From assembly GCA_024403775.1 (NCBI GenBank), contig JAKSRE010000001.1, positions 62,001 to 126,000 on the forward strand: DNA of 64,000 nt, given 5' to 3'. Made by a program: the position numbers and the translations under genes. Below are positions 29,237 through 37,966 of this stretch, one piece after another. The stretch comes from Clostridia bacterium (GTDB lineage Bacteria > Bacillota > Clostridia > Saccharofermentanales > Saccharofermentanaceae). Below the pieces are notes generated by a model. That model did not search any database. It worked only from the letters and a program-made list of their open reading frames with translations, and was not told the origin of the DNA. Position 1 is the stretch's first letter. Every line of letters begins with the position of its first letter.

Positions 29237-29681
29237 AGTCACCTCGTATCACTTTTCGAAAATCAGAAGCATACGTTCTTGAAATTATAATGTGCTCTCC
29301 ATTCTCAAGCACCGCATCTATTCGATTAGACGACAGGCTTTTAAGAGTCTCAACCTTATCGATATTAACTATCATGGACTTGCTGCAGCGGAAATACTTA
29401 ACGCTGTTCAGATACTCCTCGACCTCGCGAAGACCCATATTAAGCTGCAAAACACGACTTTTTGTATAAGCGAAAGTCTTATCATCAACAATCTCAATAT
29501 ATAAAATATCATCAGGATTAATTACAAATTCCGCACCGTCGAGCCTGCCGACAAGCTTTAGCTGTCTGCCATTAATAAAATCCAGAATCGCCTGTGCCTC
29601 CGCCGAATTCTCAGAATAGTTAAAGCACAGCTCGTTAATTCCTTCGGTATTTTTTATAACCTTGTAATTAATTCTGCTCAT
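29229..29681 (-). CDS. LytTR DNA-binding domain protein
   Basis: The 150-residue protein has a short N-terminal extension and a C-terminal LytTR domain (about 50-148: DILYIEIVDDKTFAYT, VEEYLNSVKYFRCSKSMIVNIDKVE, IISRTYASDFRKVI). It has no receiver domain. Stand-alone LytTR proteins paired with DUF3021 usually repress their own operon and nearby ABC transporters. The ABC exporter two genes downstream is a plausible target. It overlaps the HIT gene by 14 bp upstream and the DUF3021 gene downstream. Confidence 0.9.
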   Translation of the reverse strand: MSRINYKVIKNTEGINELCFNYSENSAEAQAILDFINGRQLKLVGRLDGAEFVINPDDILYIEIVDDKTFAYTKSRVLQLNMGLREVEEYLNSVKYFRCSKSMIVNIDKVETLKSLSSNRIDAVLENGEHIIISRTYASDFRKVIRGDYE

Positions 29682-30072
29682 AAAGATTTTTTCTTAAATC
29701 ATCTGCAATCTCATCTGTAAAATGTCCGCCTTTTGCCGGATATGTCCAGCCAAAACCGTCATCTCTTACTCTTGGGAAAACATGAAGATGAAAGTGTCCA
29801 AAATCGCAGCACTCACCACCATTTTGCATGATGCTATAGCCTTTGTGGCCATACTTATTCTCGAAAATATTAACTATTTTCTTTGCTACCTCAATAACCT
29901 CTTCAAGATTCTCGGATGGAATTTTTGTGATTGAATCGGCATGATATTTTGGCACAACGAGCACGTGCCCGTCAGAGATTGGTTCTATATCAAGAAAAGA
30001 TATTACCTTTTCAGATTCATATATGATTTTTCCGTCTAATTTGCGGTCGATGATATCACAAAATACGCACAT
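29668..30072 (-). CDS. HIT family nucleotide hydrolase
   Basis: The 134-residue HIT-domain protein has the HFHLHVFPR catalytic triad motif near residue 97 and an N-terminal CVFCDII pair of cysteines that, with later His residues, usually binds zinc. Such proteins hydrolyse dinucleoside polyphosphates or nucleotide phosphoramidates. AAAGGAG precedes the ATG. It is the first gene of the HIT-LytTR-DUF3021 transcript. Confidence 0.93.
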   Translation of the reverse strand: MCVFCDIIDRKLDGKIIYESEKVISFLDIEPISDGHVLVVPKYHADSITKIPSENLEEVIEVAKKIVNIFENKYGHKGYSIMQNGGECCDFGHFHLHVFPRVRDDGFGWTYPAKGGHFTDEIADDLRKNLYEQN

Positions 30073-30417
30073 GTTTTTACTCCTTTGATAAGTTACCTTA
30101 AGTTATATATCAGATTGTTGCCTCGATAAAAAGAAATTGCCTCAAAGAGAACACTACTCAGTCGAGACAATTCTATTATACACTTAAGTTTTATTCTTGC
30201 TTTGTGGAGTTTATGCCAATGTCCACAAAGGGGCTCCACAAGATTGTGGAGTTTTAAGCCACTTTTTGTGGAGTTTGTGCCAAAGTCCACAAACACCCTC
30301 CACAAGATTGTGGAGTTTTAAGCCTCTTTTTGTGGAGTTTATGCCAAAGTCCACAAACACCCTCCACAAGATTGTGGAGTTTTAAGCCACTTTTTGTGGA
30401 CTTTACTTCAACACCTC
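30073..30417. other. Gene-free stretch holding the first 64-bp repeat array
   Basis: These 345 bp lie between psuG and the HIT gene. The left third should hold the HIT promoter. The rest is the 64-bp tandem repeat listed separately. Short open frames here on both strands are by-products of the repeat. Confidence 0.6.
30201..30402. repeat. 64-bp tandem repeat, locus 1 (three units plus a partial)
   Basis: Units begin at 30201, 30265 and 30329, and a partial one at 30393, exactly 64 bp apart and nearly identical. Each unit contains four TGTGGA/TCCACA boxes. CTCCACAA-2 nt-TTGTGGAG forms a tight 8-bp hairpin. TTTGTGGA and TCCACAAA form a second with a 13-nt loop. The array sits 15 bp beyond the stop codon of psuG. 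The same unit occurs at 53.7-53.8 kb, again at the 3' end of a leftward gene. Confidence 0.95.
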
Positions 30418-31329
30418 TTAAATCTCGGATGCAATCTGAGCTGCAAGTCTGGCATTACCAAGATTCATCTGGATACTGGTCTCTGTTGAGTCTTCACCCA
30501 TCTCAGCTCTAACAATATCCATTATATATTTTGTAATAACCTTACCTTTAATCTGATTATCAGAAGCCGATTTTACAGCTTTAAGTATTGCAGCATTCAT
30601 GGAATCAGAATCAACTGCATATTTTTCTTCTACAGGATTACATACGAGAAGTGATCCTGGCATTTTAAGTTCACGTTTCACCTTAAAACAAGAAGCAACT
30701 TCAGCTGGGCTGTCAAATCTAAAATCCAGTTTTATACCACTATGAACAGCCATATATGCTGGAAGTTCATTAGTTTTATAACCACCCATACTTACTGAAT
30801 GAGTCTCAAGATATTCCATTGTAAGATTTAAATCAAGAATAGATTTTGCACCTGATGATACGACAACTACTTCGCTTTTGGTAAATTCTTCAAGGTCTGC
30901 AGAGATATCAAATGTCTCAGAAGCACCTCTGTGAACTCCGCCAATTCCACCGCCTGTTACAACTTTTATTCCAACAAGATCTGCAATCATCATGGTGGAA
31001 GCTACTGAAGTTAATGCATCCTTCTTTGTTGCTATAAGCATTGGAATATCTCGTCTTGAAGATTTCATTAGTCTAGAAGGTGGATTAGAAATATACTCAA
31101 CATCCTCTTCATTAAGGCCAACTTTAATCTGACCCTTAATTATTGCAATATAGGCAGGCACTGCTCCATTATCACGGATGCAGTTCATGATTTTATTTCC
31201 TATTTCCTTATTAAGTGGATATTCAAAAGCTTCAAATGTTCCCGCAGTCTCAATTGCAACTACAGGTAATCCTTTACTTAAGGCATCGCTAACCTCTTTT
31301 GAATAAGATATACAATCAAAAACTTCCAT
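30418..31329 (-). CDS. psuG: Pseudouridine-5'-phosphate glycosidase
   Basis: The enzyme splits pseudouridine 5'-phosphate to uracil and ribose-5-phosphate, reversibly. The 303-residue length is standard. Motifs seen include VAIETAGTFEAFEYP near the N-terminus, VTGGGIGGVHRGA around 125-138 and VSSGAKSILDLNLTMEYLETHSV. The start overlaps the last base of the trpCF stop, so it sits in the T-box-controlled trp transcript. No pseudouridine kinase gene (psuK) is adjacent, although the two usually travel together. The partner must lie elsewhere or another kinase is used. Confidence 0.9.
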   Translation of the reverse strand: MEVFDCISYSKEVSDALSKGLPVVAIETAGTFEAFEYPLNKEIGNKIMNCIRDNGAVPAYIAIIKGQIKVGLNEEDVEYISNPPSRLMKSSRRDIPMLIATKKDALTSVASTMMIADLVGIKVVTGGGIGGVHRGASETFDISADLEEFTKSEVVVVSSGAKSILDLNLTMEYLETHSVSMGGYKTNELPAYMAVHSGIKLDFRFDSPAEVASCFKVKRELKMPGSLLVCNPVEEKYAVDSDSMNAAILKAVKSASDNQIKGKVITKYIMDIVRAEMGEDSTETSIQMNLGNARLAAQIASEI

Positions 31330-32687
31330 TATAAATTCTCCAGTATCTCGATTATTCTTTTAATCGTCTCACGATTCTTGTGACCTGGTTCATCCTCAGC
31401 TCCGCCCATAATATCAATATTAAGACAACCTGTCTCTAAGACTATTTCCTTAAGATTATCCTTTGTTATTCCGCCAGCAATAGTAACAGGCTTTGAAGAG
31501 ATTGAGATAATGTCCTTTGCAAGTTCAACATCAAGCTTAAGATTCTTGGAATTAGCATTATCTTTTGTTCTTGCATCAACAAGAAATTCTGATACACAGG
31601 AATCAGAAAGCATTTTTACAGAAGTCTTTACATCATCACCTAAGGATTGTTCAAGACAGGCTTCCTTTGTTATCGGAACAGTCTTAATTATCTTGGTATT
31701 ATTCTTCTTACAGCACTCCGAAATCTCATTTATGGTATCCAGAGATTCCTTATAATGAAGCTGAACCATATCAGGCTTTATATAATCTATAAGGTCTTTA
31801 AGTTTATCAACTTCTCCACCCATTACCACACAGGCCTGATGACCTGATGGGATAGATTTACGAAGATTAAGAACTTTGTCGCGGTCAAGATTCCATGGAA
31901 CATTTACTGGATATTCAGCAACCATTCCAATTCGGTCTACACCAAGTTCAACGCAGGTCTTTATGTCTTCTTCATTCATGAGCCCGCAGATTTTAAGACT
32001 TGTCTTGCGGCACATCATCTTATAAAAACTCTGTGTATATTCACTGTTTAATATAGCTGTTCCCACAAGAGCAGCATCTGCACCAGCCTTAATAGCTGCG
32101 CGAACTTCAGATGAATTCTTAATTGAACTCTCGGTAACAAGGAACGCATCCTTAGGAGCAAGTGATGCAAGTTCAATAGTATTACTAACATCGCCTTCAT
32201 CGCGCTCCAATACAAGAATATCTCGGTTATTAATTCCAACTAATTTGGCGCCAAGCTCATTAACTAATTCAAAGTCCTCTTTTACATGAGTCTCGACAAA
32301 AGGATCAAGTCCTAATTTGAGAGCCTCTTCATAGAGCATAAAGAGTTCATCTCTTGTAAGACAAGAACACATGAGGAGGATAGCAGATGCTCCATATTCC
32401 TTGGTCTCGATTAAATCCTCTTTCGTGTGGATAAAATCCTTTCGAAGAATAGGAACATCTACTTTCTCAGCAATTCTCTTTAATATATCCAGCGAGCCGT
32501 GAAATTCTTTCTCCTCTGTAACAACAGACAATACTGGTGCACCAGCCTCTTCAAGTAATTTTGCATACTCAGAAGGATCTCTTCCCTTCATAAGGTCACC
32601 CTCTTTTGGAGAGAAACACTTAATATCAGGAATGACGATATTGTAATTTTTGTCTTTGGCTTTAATCAAAGCATCTAAGAATTTCAC
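31329..32687 (-). CDS. trpCF: Bifunctional indole-3-glycerol-phosphate synthase / phosphoribosylanthranilate isomerase
   Basis: The 452-residue fusion has TrpC at about 1-225 and TrpF at about 228-452. TrpC is shown by IPDIKCFSPKEGDL with the catalytic Lys, VLRKDFI and LVGINNRDILV. TrpF starts at SLKICGLMNEEDIKTCVELGVDRIG and ends with the phosphate-binding ITIAGGITKDN-type loop. The two enzymes catalyse consecutive steps, Trp biosynthesis steps 3 and 4. The fusion is common in enterics and some Clostridia. It follows trpD by 14 bp. Confidence 0.92.
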   Translation of the reverse strand: MKFLDALIKAKDKNYNIVIPDIKCFSPKEGDLMKGRDPSEYAKLLEEAGAPVLSVVTEEKEFHGSLDILKRIAEKVDVPILRKDFIHTKEDLIETKEYGASAILLMCSCLTRDELFMLYEEALKLGLDPFVETHVKEDFELVNELGAKLVGINNRDILVLERDEGDVSNTIELASLAPKDAFLVTESSIKNSSEVRAAIKAGADAALVGTAILNSEYTQSFYKMMCRKTSLKICGLMNEEDIKTCVELGVDRIGMVAEYPVNVPWNLDRDKVLNLRKSIPSGHQACVVMGGEVDKLKDLIDYIKPDMVQLHYKESLDTINEISECCKKNNTKIIKTVPITKEACLEQSLGDDVKTSVKMLSDSCVSEFLVDARTKDNANSKNLKLDVELAKDIISISSKPVTIAGGITKDNLKEIVLETGCLNIDIMGGAEDEPGHKNRETIKRIIEILENL

Positions 32688-32701
32688 TTTTCTTCCCCCT
32701 A

Positions 32702-33724
32702 TTATTGAAATGAATTTGAAAGCTCAACAAGCTCATTAAGCTTCTTAAGAGCAGCACCACTATCAATAATCTCTCTTACCTTATTAACACCATCTTCAAT
32801 GCTCTCTGCCTTGTCACCTACATAGAGTGCTCCAGCAGCATTAAGGATAACAGCATCCTTTCTTGGGCCATCAATCTTGCCCTCGAAAATGCCACGGATA
32901 GTTGCAGCATTTACATCAGGTGTACCCGTCTTAATATCTTCCAAAACACATCTCTTCATGCCGAACTGTTCTGGAGTAATCTCATAGCGCTTGAACTCAC
33001 CGTTATTAAGCTCAACAATCTGTGTTGCGCCCAAAAGTGAGATCTCATCAAGGCCATCTACACCGTGAACGAACAATGCCTTTGTATAACCAACCTGCTT
33101 AGCTACCTCAGGAACCTGATCAAGAAGCTCTGGCTTATAAACACCAAGGAGGTGACGTGGAGCGAAAGCTGGGTTGATGAGTGGTCCAATGATTGTATAG
33201 AAGATTGTCTTAATACCAAGTGAAGCCTCAGGTGGCAATACCTTACACATTACTGGATGGAAGAGTGGTGCATAGATAAATGCAATATTAATCTTCTCAA
33301 TAAGCTCCTCAGCCTGAGCTGGTGTAAGGTTAATATTAACACCAAGAGCCTCAAGAACATCAGCACTTCCTGAGAGGCTTGAGATAGAACGTGAGCCGTG
33401 CTTTGCAATTGGAATACCAGAAGCAGCTGCAATGATAGCTGTAGCTGTTGAGATGTTATATGTGCTAAGTCCACCGCCTGTTCCACATGTATCCATCATC
33501 TCTGAAGTAACATTTGGCTTAAGTGGTACACAAACACTACGCATAGCATTAGCAATGTTAGCTGTCTCATCAAGTGTTGTTCCCTTCATGAGAAGTGCTA
33601 CGAGGAAGCCTGAAATCTGTCCTTCTGAAAGCTTGTCATCGTTGATATCATTGATAATCTCGTAAATCTCGTCTTTTGTTAAATCTTCTTTTCTTGTAAG
33701 TTTTCCCAAAATATCCTTGTACAT
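32702..33724 (-). CDS. trpD: Anthranilate phosphoribosyltransferase
   Basis: The 340-residue enzyme joins anthranilate and PRPP. The glycine-rich PRPP site reads MDTCGTGGGLSTYNISTATAIIAAA near residues 78-102, KHGSRSISSLSGSADVLEALG follows, and HGVDGLDEIS lies in the C-terminal lobe. It is the first gene after the tryptophan T-box. trpE, trpG, trpB and trpA are not in the window, so the pathway is split between loci. Confidence 0.95.
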   Translation of the reverse strand: MYKDILGKLTRKEDLTKDEIYEIINDINDDKLSEGQISGFLVALLMKGTTLDETANIANAMRSVCVPLKPNVTSEMMDTCGTGGGLSTYNISTATAIIAAASGIPIAKHGSRSISSLSGSADVLEALGVNINLTPAQAEELIEKINIAFIYAPLFHPVMCKVLPPEASLGIKTIFYTIIGPLINPAFAPRHLLGVYKPELLDQVPEVAKQVGYTKALFVHGVDGLDEISLLGATQIVELNNGEFKRYEITPEQFGMKRCVLEDIKTGTPDVNAATIRGIFEGKIDGPRKDAVILNAAGALYVGDKAESIEDGVNKVREIIDSGAALKKLNELVELSNSFQ

Positions 33725-33793
33725 TTTTCTCTCTCCTTAAATATGTTTTTCTTAACTCAACACCGATAGCTCATAAGTTGATACAAACAAAAA

Positions 33794-34035
33794 CGCCCTC
33801 ATAGTTCTAAAACTATAAGGGCGAGTTATCGCGGTGCCACCTTATTTTATACCTAAAGAATAAGTATAATCTCTACAACGCATCCATCAATGCGTCACTC
33901 CTATAACGGTGAGTCTCCGTTGGTCATTACTTAGAATTAAATCCTGTTCCTACCACCTTCATAAGTCCATTCGACACTACCCTAGTCATCGCATTCACAC
34001 CCTCAGCGACTCTCTGAACACAAAGAATAATGTTT
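33794..34035 (-). ncRNA. T-box riboswitch, tryptophan specifier
   Basis: On the minus strand the conserved T-box AAGGTGGCACCGCG lies at 33830-33843. A terminator follows (stem 33794-33805 with 33812-33823, then a U run). Upstream, AGAGAG and GGGTGTGAATGC-type Stem I elements are visible. The specifier loop GAATGGAC (33965-33972) contains UGG, the Trp codon. Uncharged tRNA-Trp should stabilise the antiterminator and allow trpD-trpCF-psuG expression. The antiterminator is formed by the T-box and the 5' half of the terminator. Confidence 0.93.
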
Positions 34036-34134
34036 ACTATTCTTAATCATAAGTTTAAGTATTAAGTTTTTATATGCTTAAGGTTAACATGAGTTTTTTC
34101 TTTAGTCAACTAAAATATCTTCCCGTAAAAGAAT

Positions 34135-35730
34135 TTATTTTCCTCCGAACTCATATACCTTGTCATAGTTAACATCGACATATACATAGGCCTTAAAATT
34201 ACTTAAATCATATACACATGACCATTCGGTAAATGCCCCCTGTGCCACATCTTTAAGAAGATCTCTGCACTGTTCTATAGTAAGCACACCATTGTTCTCA
34301 TTAAGAGTTGACTCAATAATACCAAGTCTTCTGTCTGTTCCGCCTTTCTCAAAATGCTCACCAGGAGTTAATACGTTATTAGTACATGCATTAAGTTCAT
34401 TAACAAACATCTCGTTATCAAGCCACTCTACTACTACAGAACGTCCTGAAATATCTGTTATATAAAGATGGTATGACACGCCAAGTGAAGTATGCATATC
34501 ATACTGAGACAAAAACTCCACAGCTTCATCTACGCTGGCACACTTATCAAGAAGGAATCTGATTGCACTGTAAATCAAAATATCAGGTTTTCCTGTGTCC
34601 TGATGAACTTCTCTAATATTAAGTTCGAGGATACCTACTCCAAGTCCTGCTTCATTTACACCATCAAGGCATATATATGGGCAGGCAATCATAAACAAAT
34701 TGCTATAAATAGCTTCTGGATCCATTCCGATGCCTTTACTGATACCCAAAACTTTAAGATCTGACATTGAGTATGAGGCATATCCATCTGAAGGATTAGT
34801 ATAAATCATAAGTGAATCTGTATTGGCATAATCAAAATTACGGCCAAATAAGACATTTCCATCTGGCGATACCGCTGTAAATGCAGCACAGCCAAAATCT
34901 GATTCATTCAGTTCGAGAGGAATATTATAGAACTGATTCTTCATTAGCCAGTCAAGAAGGTCATCTATAGAAGATACATTCGCATTTATAAGAGAATCAG
35001 TCTTCAGATTCTCATAGAAAGTCATTGAATAAAGTCCTTTACCCTCAAACTTAACTGATTCTACTGTCTTTATCTTTTTATTTAAGATAAGAAGAATGGA
35101 TACCGAAGAAACAACCAGGCAAATAAGAAAAACCACACTAAATCGTGCAAATGAAAGCTTGAAAAAAGTCTTTATAAATGCCCAGACAGAGATAAACAGT
35201 ATAAGTATCGCTACAAAGAAAAGACCAAGCGAATAAATATATGACGGCCCCTTTACCTCCTCGCTCGCAATAAATGCATATGGACTTATCTCTTCTTTAA
35301 TCTCATTAAGGAAAGATTCATCCAAAGTAAAAAAGTCTGCTGATTCGTCCATGAGCTTATAGTACTCTTCCAGATTTTTATACATTTCATTACGTTCAGG
35401 TTCTGTCGTAAGATAAACTTTACCTTTATATTTCTGACTGATATGAATATCAGCTTTTAGTGTTTGGGGGATACGTATTTTACAAAGTTTCTCAGTTCCC
35501 TGTGAATCTTCACAGACAAAAATATAACTGCCATTATCGCAATTAAGATAATTGTCATTGACCTCAATAGTAATCTCTTTCCCGATATTTTCTTCTGTCA
35601 ATGATGCTGGATTTGTAACTTCGACAAAAACCGTCTCATATATTCTACTGAAATTCTTCGCGACAACCATCAATAAAATAGAGACTACAATAAAGCTTAT
35701 CTCTACTATAAGTCTAATCTTTCTTCCCAT
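34135..35730 (-). CDS. Membrane-bound linear-amide C-N hydrolase (choloylglycine hydrolase-like Ntn hydrolase)
   Basis: About 531 residues. The N-terminal ~230 residues hold a first membrane helix, an external domain of about 140 residues (VTNPASLTEENIGKEITIEV) and two more helices. The Ntn-hydrolase part follows, with GCAAFTAVSPDGNVLFGRNFDY, where Cys is the expected nucleophile and the Arg-Asn-x-Asp motif is intact. Further on come GVNEAGLGVGILELN and CTNNVLTPG. The family covers bile-salt hydrolases, penicillin V acylases and carcinine-type amidases. In this protein the Cys is internal and would need processing or act without it. The start was placed at 35730 (GAGGAG 7 nt upstream). Confidence 0.8.
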   Translation of the reverse strand: MGRKIRLIVEISFIVVSILLMVVAKNFSRIYETVFVEVTNPASLTEENIGKEITIEVNDNYLNCDNGSYIFVCEDSQGTEKLCKIRIPQTLKADIHISQKYKGKVYLTTEPERNEMYKNLEEYYKLMDESADFFTLDESFLNEIKEEISPYAFIASEEVKGPSYIYSLGLFFVAILILFISVWAFIKTFFKLSFARFSVVFLICLVVSSVSILLILNKKIKTVESVKFEGKGLYSMTFYENLKTDSLINANVSSIDDLLDWLMKNQFYNIPLELNESDFGCAAFTAVSPDGNVLFGRNFDYANTDSLMIYTNPSDGYASYSMSDLKVLGISKGIGMDPEAIYSNLFMIACPYICLDGVNEAGLGVGILELNIREVHQDTGKPDILIYSAIRFLLDKCASVDEAVEFLSQYDMHTSLGVSYHLYITDISGRSVVVEWLDNEMFVNELNACTNNVLTPGEHFEKGGTDRRLGIIESTLNENNGVLTIEQCRDLLKDVAQGAFTEWSCVYDLSNFKAYVYVDVNYDKVYEFGGK

Positions 35731-35805
35731 CTTAGTACTCCTCTTTATTTCCCAAACAAACCTAACCAATATTTACACTACACCGCCTACAATCAATCCT
35801 TTTAA

Positions 35806-36711
35806 TCAAAACAAATCCAGAGTATTATCCAGATATAATTCCTCTCTAACTAACAACTGACATTCAGGTTTAGTAAGATAATACAAAATAAATTCAAGTA
35901 TCAGTGCACTTCCCAGGCTTCGTCCCTCGATTTTAAAATTACTAAAGCCCATCTTAAGATAAACTTTTTCTATATCTTCCCTGCTAATAAAGCCTTTATT
36001 AGTCATCGCCTTCGAAAAGCGATATCCCTCATTTAAAATATCAGAAGCACAGTGGTGGTCTGGGCCTTCTATGCCAAGGGCCTTACGACTTACGTCCTCG
36101 TAGCACTTCTTCCTGTCAGGGCATCCAAACGAGCAGCATTCATTACATAAAAATTCTAATTTATCTTTCTGATAAGAAGTCATTTTTTGTAAATCTTCAA
36201 AGGCTTTATTCAGGCGAAAGTCAGGAACCACATATTTAAACTCTTCGCGGTTTACTTCATCCAAAAGTCCTTCAAACTTAGTAATTACTTTGGTTGTAGA
36301 TGACACAAGATAAAGTTCTGGATAGTTGCTTCTTAAATATTCAGAAAGCATATCTGAATGAACAATTACTCCATTTTTTACATTACCAGAAGAAAACAGT
36401 TTACATAAATCATTGCACTTTTTATCCGTTAAGTGTTCTTCTCTGAGAAGAGAATTACTAAAGGTTAATCTGCATGAGATATTGTAACTATTGACCATCG
36501 ACAAAACTTCTTCAGGCGAAGCTTCATTAAATTCAATTCTTCCCCCACTCCAGATAGTGTCTCTTGGAGAGCCATAAATAGAACCCAGTTCAACATAGTC
36601 ATAGAAATACTCTCTGTGACTATAAAAAAGCTCAAGAAACGCTTTATAGAATTCATAGAATTCAAAAAGTCCTGGCAAATGAAATACTGCTCTAGTTCTA
36701 TTCTCTTCCAT
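35806..36711 (-). CDS. Conserved hypothetical protein with a cysteine cluster, possibly U32-like
   Basis: The 301-residue soluble protein has no signal or membrane segment. I cannot assign it to a family with confidence. The pattern of short beta strands followed by helices in the first 170 residues suggests a TIM-barrel-like fold. The later cluster CNECCSFGCPDRKKC (about 185-200) plus DHHC resembles Fe-S-ligating cysteines of peptidase U32-family proteins such as UbiV/YhbV. That link is inference. It has its own upstream region with a palindromic operator-like site and a leader hairpin. Confidence 0.6.
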   Translation of the reverse strand: MEENRTRAVFHLPGLFEFYEFYKAFLELFYSHREYFYDYVELGSIYGSPRDTIWSGGRIEFNEASPEEVLSMVNSYNISCRLTFSNSLLREEHLTDKKCNDLCKLFSSGNVKNGVIVHSDMLSEYLRSNYPELYLVSSTTKVITKFEGLLDEVNREEFKYVVPDFRLNKAFEDLQKMTSYQKDKLEFLCNECCSFGCPDRKKCYEDVSRKALGIEGPDHHCASDILNEGYRFSKAMTNKGFISREDIEKVYLKMGFSNFKIEGRSLGSALILEFILYYLTKPECQLLVREELYLDNTLDLF

Positions 36712-36895
36712 AACAAAAAACTCCAGATTCTTCTAACAAGAATTTAGGTTTAGTTTATCACACCTTTTTCCATGAAGCATATTTTTATTACAAAGGAGAG
36801 CCGCCCCGTAAGCGTAAAGCAACGGAGCGGCATTTCTAGGGGAAGTTATTGAATTAGACAATTTGACCTTGCCTTAGCAAGCCAACTATCTCTTC

Positions 36896-36930
36896 CCGTA
36901 TACTATAACCTTTGAAAGCGTTTCATACAA
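36896..36930 (-). promoter_or_regulatory. Candidate promoter overlapping a cre/LacI-type operator
   Basis: Read leftward, TTGTAT and TATAGT are 17 bp apart. The spacer contains the odd palindrome TGAAA-GCG-TTTCA (36913-36925), which differs from the catabolite-responsive-element consensus at one conserved position. Binding by CcpA or another LacI-family repressor would block this promoter, which probably drives the Cys-rich protein gene at 36711. Confidence 0.4.
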
Positions 36931-36974
36931 GATGTTATTTTGAAATAGTTATAAAAAACACATTTTCGAGAAGA

Positions 36975-37011
36975 AAACAGTCCCAAAGTCGATTGCTTTT
37001 TGGGACTGTTT
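36975..37011 (-). terminator. Intrinsic terminator of the ATP-grasp/M14 operon
   Basis: A 13-bp perfect stem (36975-36987 with 36999-37011) and an 11-nt loop lie 31 bp after the last gene of the operon. The U tract is weak (leftward TTCTTCTCG). Confidence 0.75.
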
Positions 37012-37042
37012 CAGGGTTGTGATTATTTATCTGTTTAATGGA

Positions 37043-37966
37043 TCACACAAGTTTAAAAACCGCGGTATTTGCATAGGTAAGCGGATCCGTATGCATAAAG
37101 AATACCTTGGAGTCTATTGGAGCATATAAAGTCTCCATAATCTCACCGTCATATGGGTTTACGATATTGGCAAGAGGCGTTCCCTCGCCAACCTCTTCAC
37201 CTACTTTAACAAGTGATTCGAATAATCCTGATTTAGCAGTTCTTACTGTAACGAGCTCAGTATCATCGATTACTACGGACTTCTGATTTCTGCCATTTGA
37301 CTGATACTTGACAATGCCATTTGAAGCCAGAAACTTCATTATGCTTAATACGCACTGGCCTGCAGATTTTCTGTCAATAGTGGTAGTAGTTGTTGTATAG
37401 AAACTAAATGCCTGAGTATCCCATACCTGCCAGTTATAGTTAAGAGTAGCAGTATCATATGGACGAACCTTACGGGCTACTACATATGGCATCTCAAACT
37501 TAAGTGCTTCCTCTACCTTGGAAAAGCCTTCATCCATATATCTTACATGAGGCATAAACTCGCCTGGCATATAAAATGAAGTGAACTGGATTCCATACTT
37601 ATAATCCTTGATTTCATTAAAAACACCGTCTGCGATTCTCTGTGTTGTCTCTCCAAGATCATATCCTGGGAACATTCTGTTAATGTCAGTGTTATCAATT
37701 GGCCAGAAACGCTTCTGAATATTTATTGAATATGGGTTACAGCTTGGGATGATTAAAATCTTATGGCCACTTGCTATTCTTCCCTCTTCTTCAAGCTGCT
37801 TAAACTTCTTTACAAGCTGGGAACAGCAATAAAGCTGCTGCACCTCGTTACCACGCATGGTACCTACAATACAGACACTTTTCTTACCCTTACCAAATTC
37901 ATATCCTGTAACTCTTAAACTGTCACGGTAAAGACCATTTAATTCGTAAACTATTCTCTTTTTCAC
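37043..37966 (-). CDS. M14/AstE-like protein lacking metal and catalytic residues (pseudoenzyme)
   Basis: The 307-residue protein has the succinylglutamate desuccinylase/aspartoacylase fold, judged by its alignment with the neighbour gene: DINRMFPG and a C-terminal barrel-sandwich segment with VGEEVGEGTPLANIVNPYDGEI. The first zinc motif reads GTMRGNEV, with Arg38 in place of His although Glu41 remains. The third ligand region reads GIQFTSF, with no His. The catalytic-Glu strand is FSFYTTTTTT. Its partner has GIHGDE, DIHAS and VVEMG at the same places. It is therefore probably inactive and may be a regulatory or structural partner. It overlaps the active paralogue by 4 nt. Confidence 0.8.
   Translation of the reverse strand: MKKRIVYELNGLYRDSLRVTGYEFGKGKKSVCIVGTMRGNEVQQLYCCSQLVKKFKQLEEEGRIASGHKILIIPSCNPYSINIQKRFWPIDNTDINRMFPGYDLGETTQRIADGVFNEIKDYKYGIQFTSFYMPGEFMPHVRYMDEGFSKVEEALKFEMPYVVARKVRPYDTATLNYNWQVWDTQAFSFYTTTTTTIDRKSAGQCVLSIMKFLASNGIVKYQSNGRNQKSVVIDDTELVTVRTAKSGLFESLVKVGEEVGEGTPLANIVNPYDGEIMETLYAPIDSKVFFMHTDPLTYANTAVFKLV

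Larger units (their letters stand above)
36712..37042. other. Gene-free stretch with promoter, operator-like palindrome and two hairpins
   Basis: These 331 bp hold, from left to right, a leader hairpin (36800-36831, one mismatch), a candidate leftward promoter near 36900-36930 and the terminator of the operon to the right. Confidence 0.55.

Noticed and set aside
30201..30402. CRISPR-like array or DnaA-box cluster (origin)
   Set aside because: The 64-bp units are repeated along their whole length with no variable spacer. The TGTGGA boxes lack the full TTATCCACA consensus, and no replication gene is nearby.
30093..30512. Short open frames on both strands inside the 64-bp repeat
   Set aside because: They exist because 64-bp repeats happen to lack stops in some frames. 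They have no ribosome binding site or plausible product. The same applies to frames at 53705-53999.
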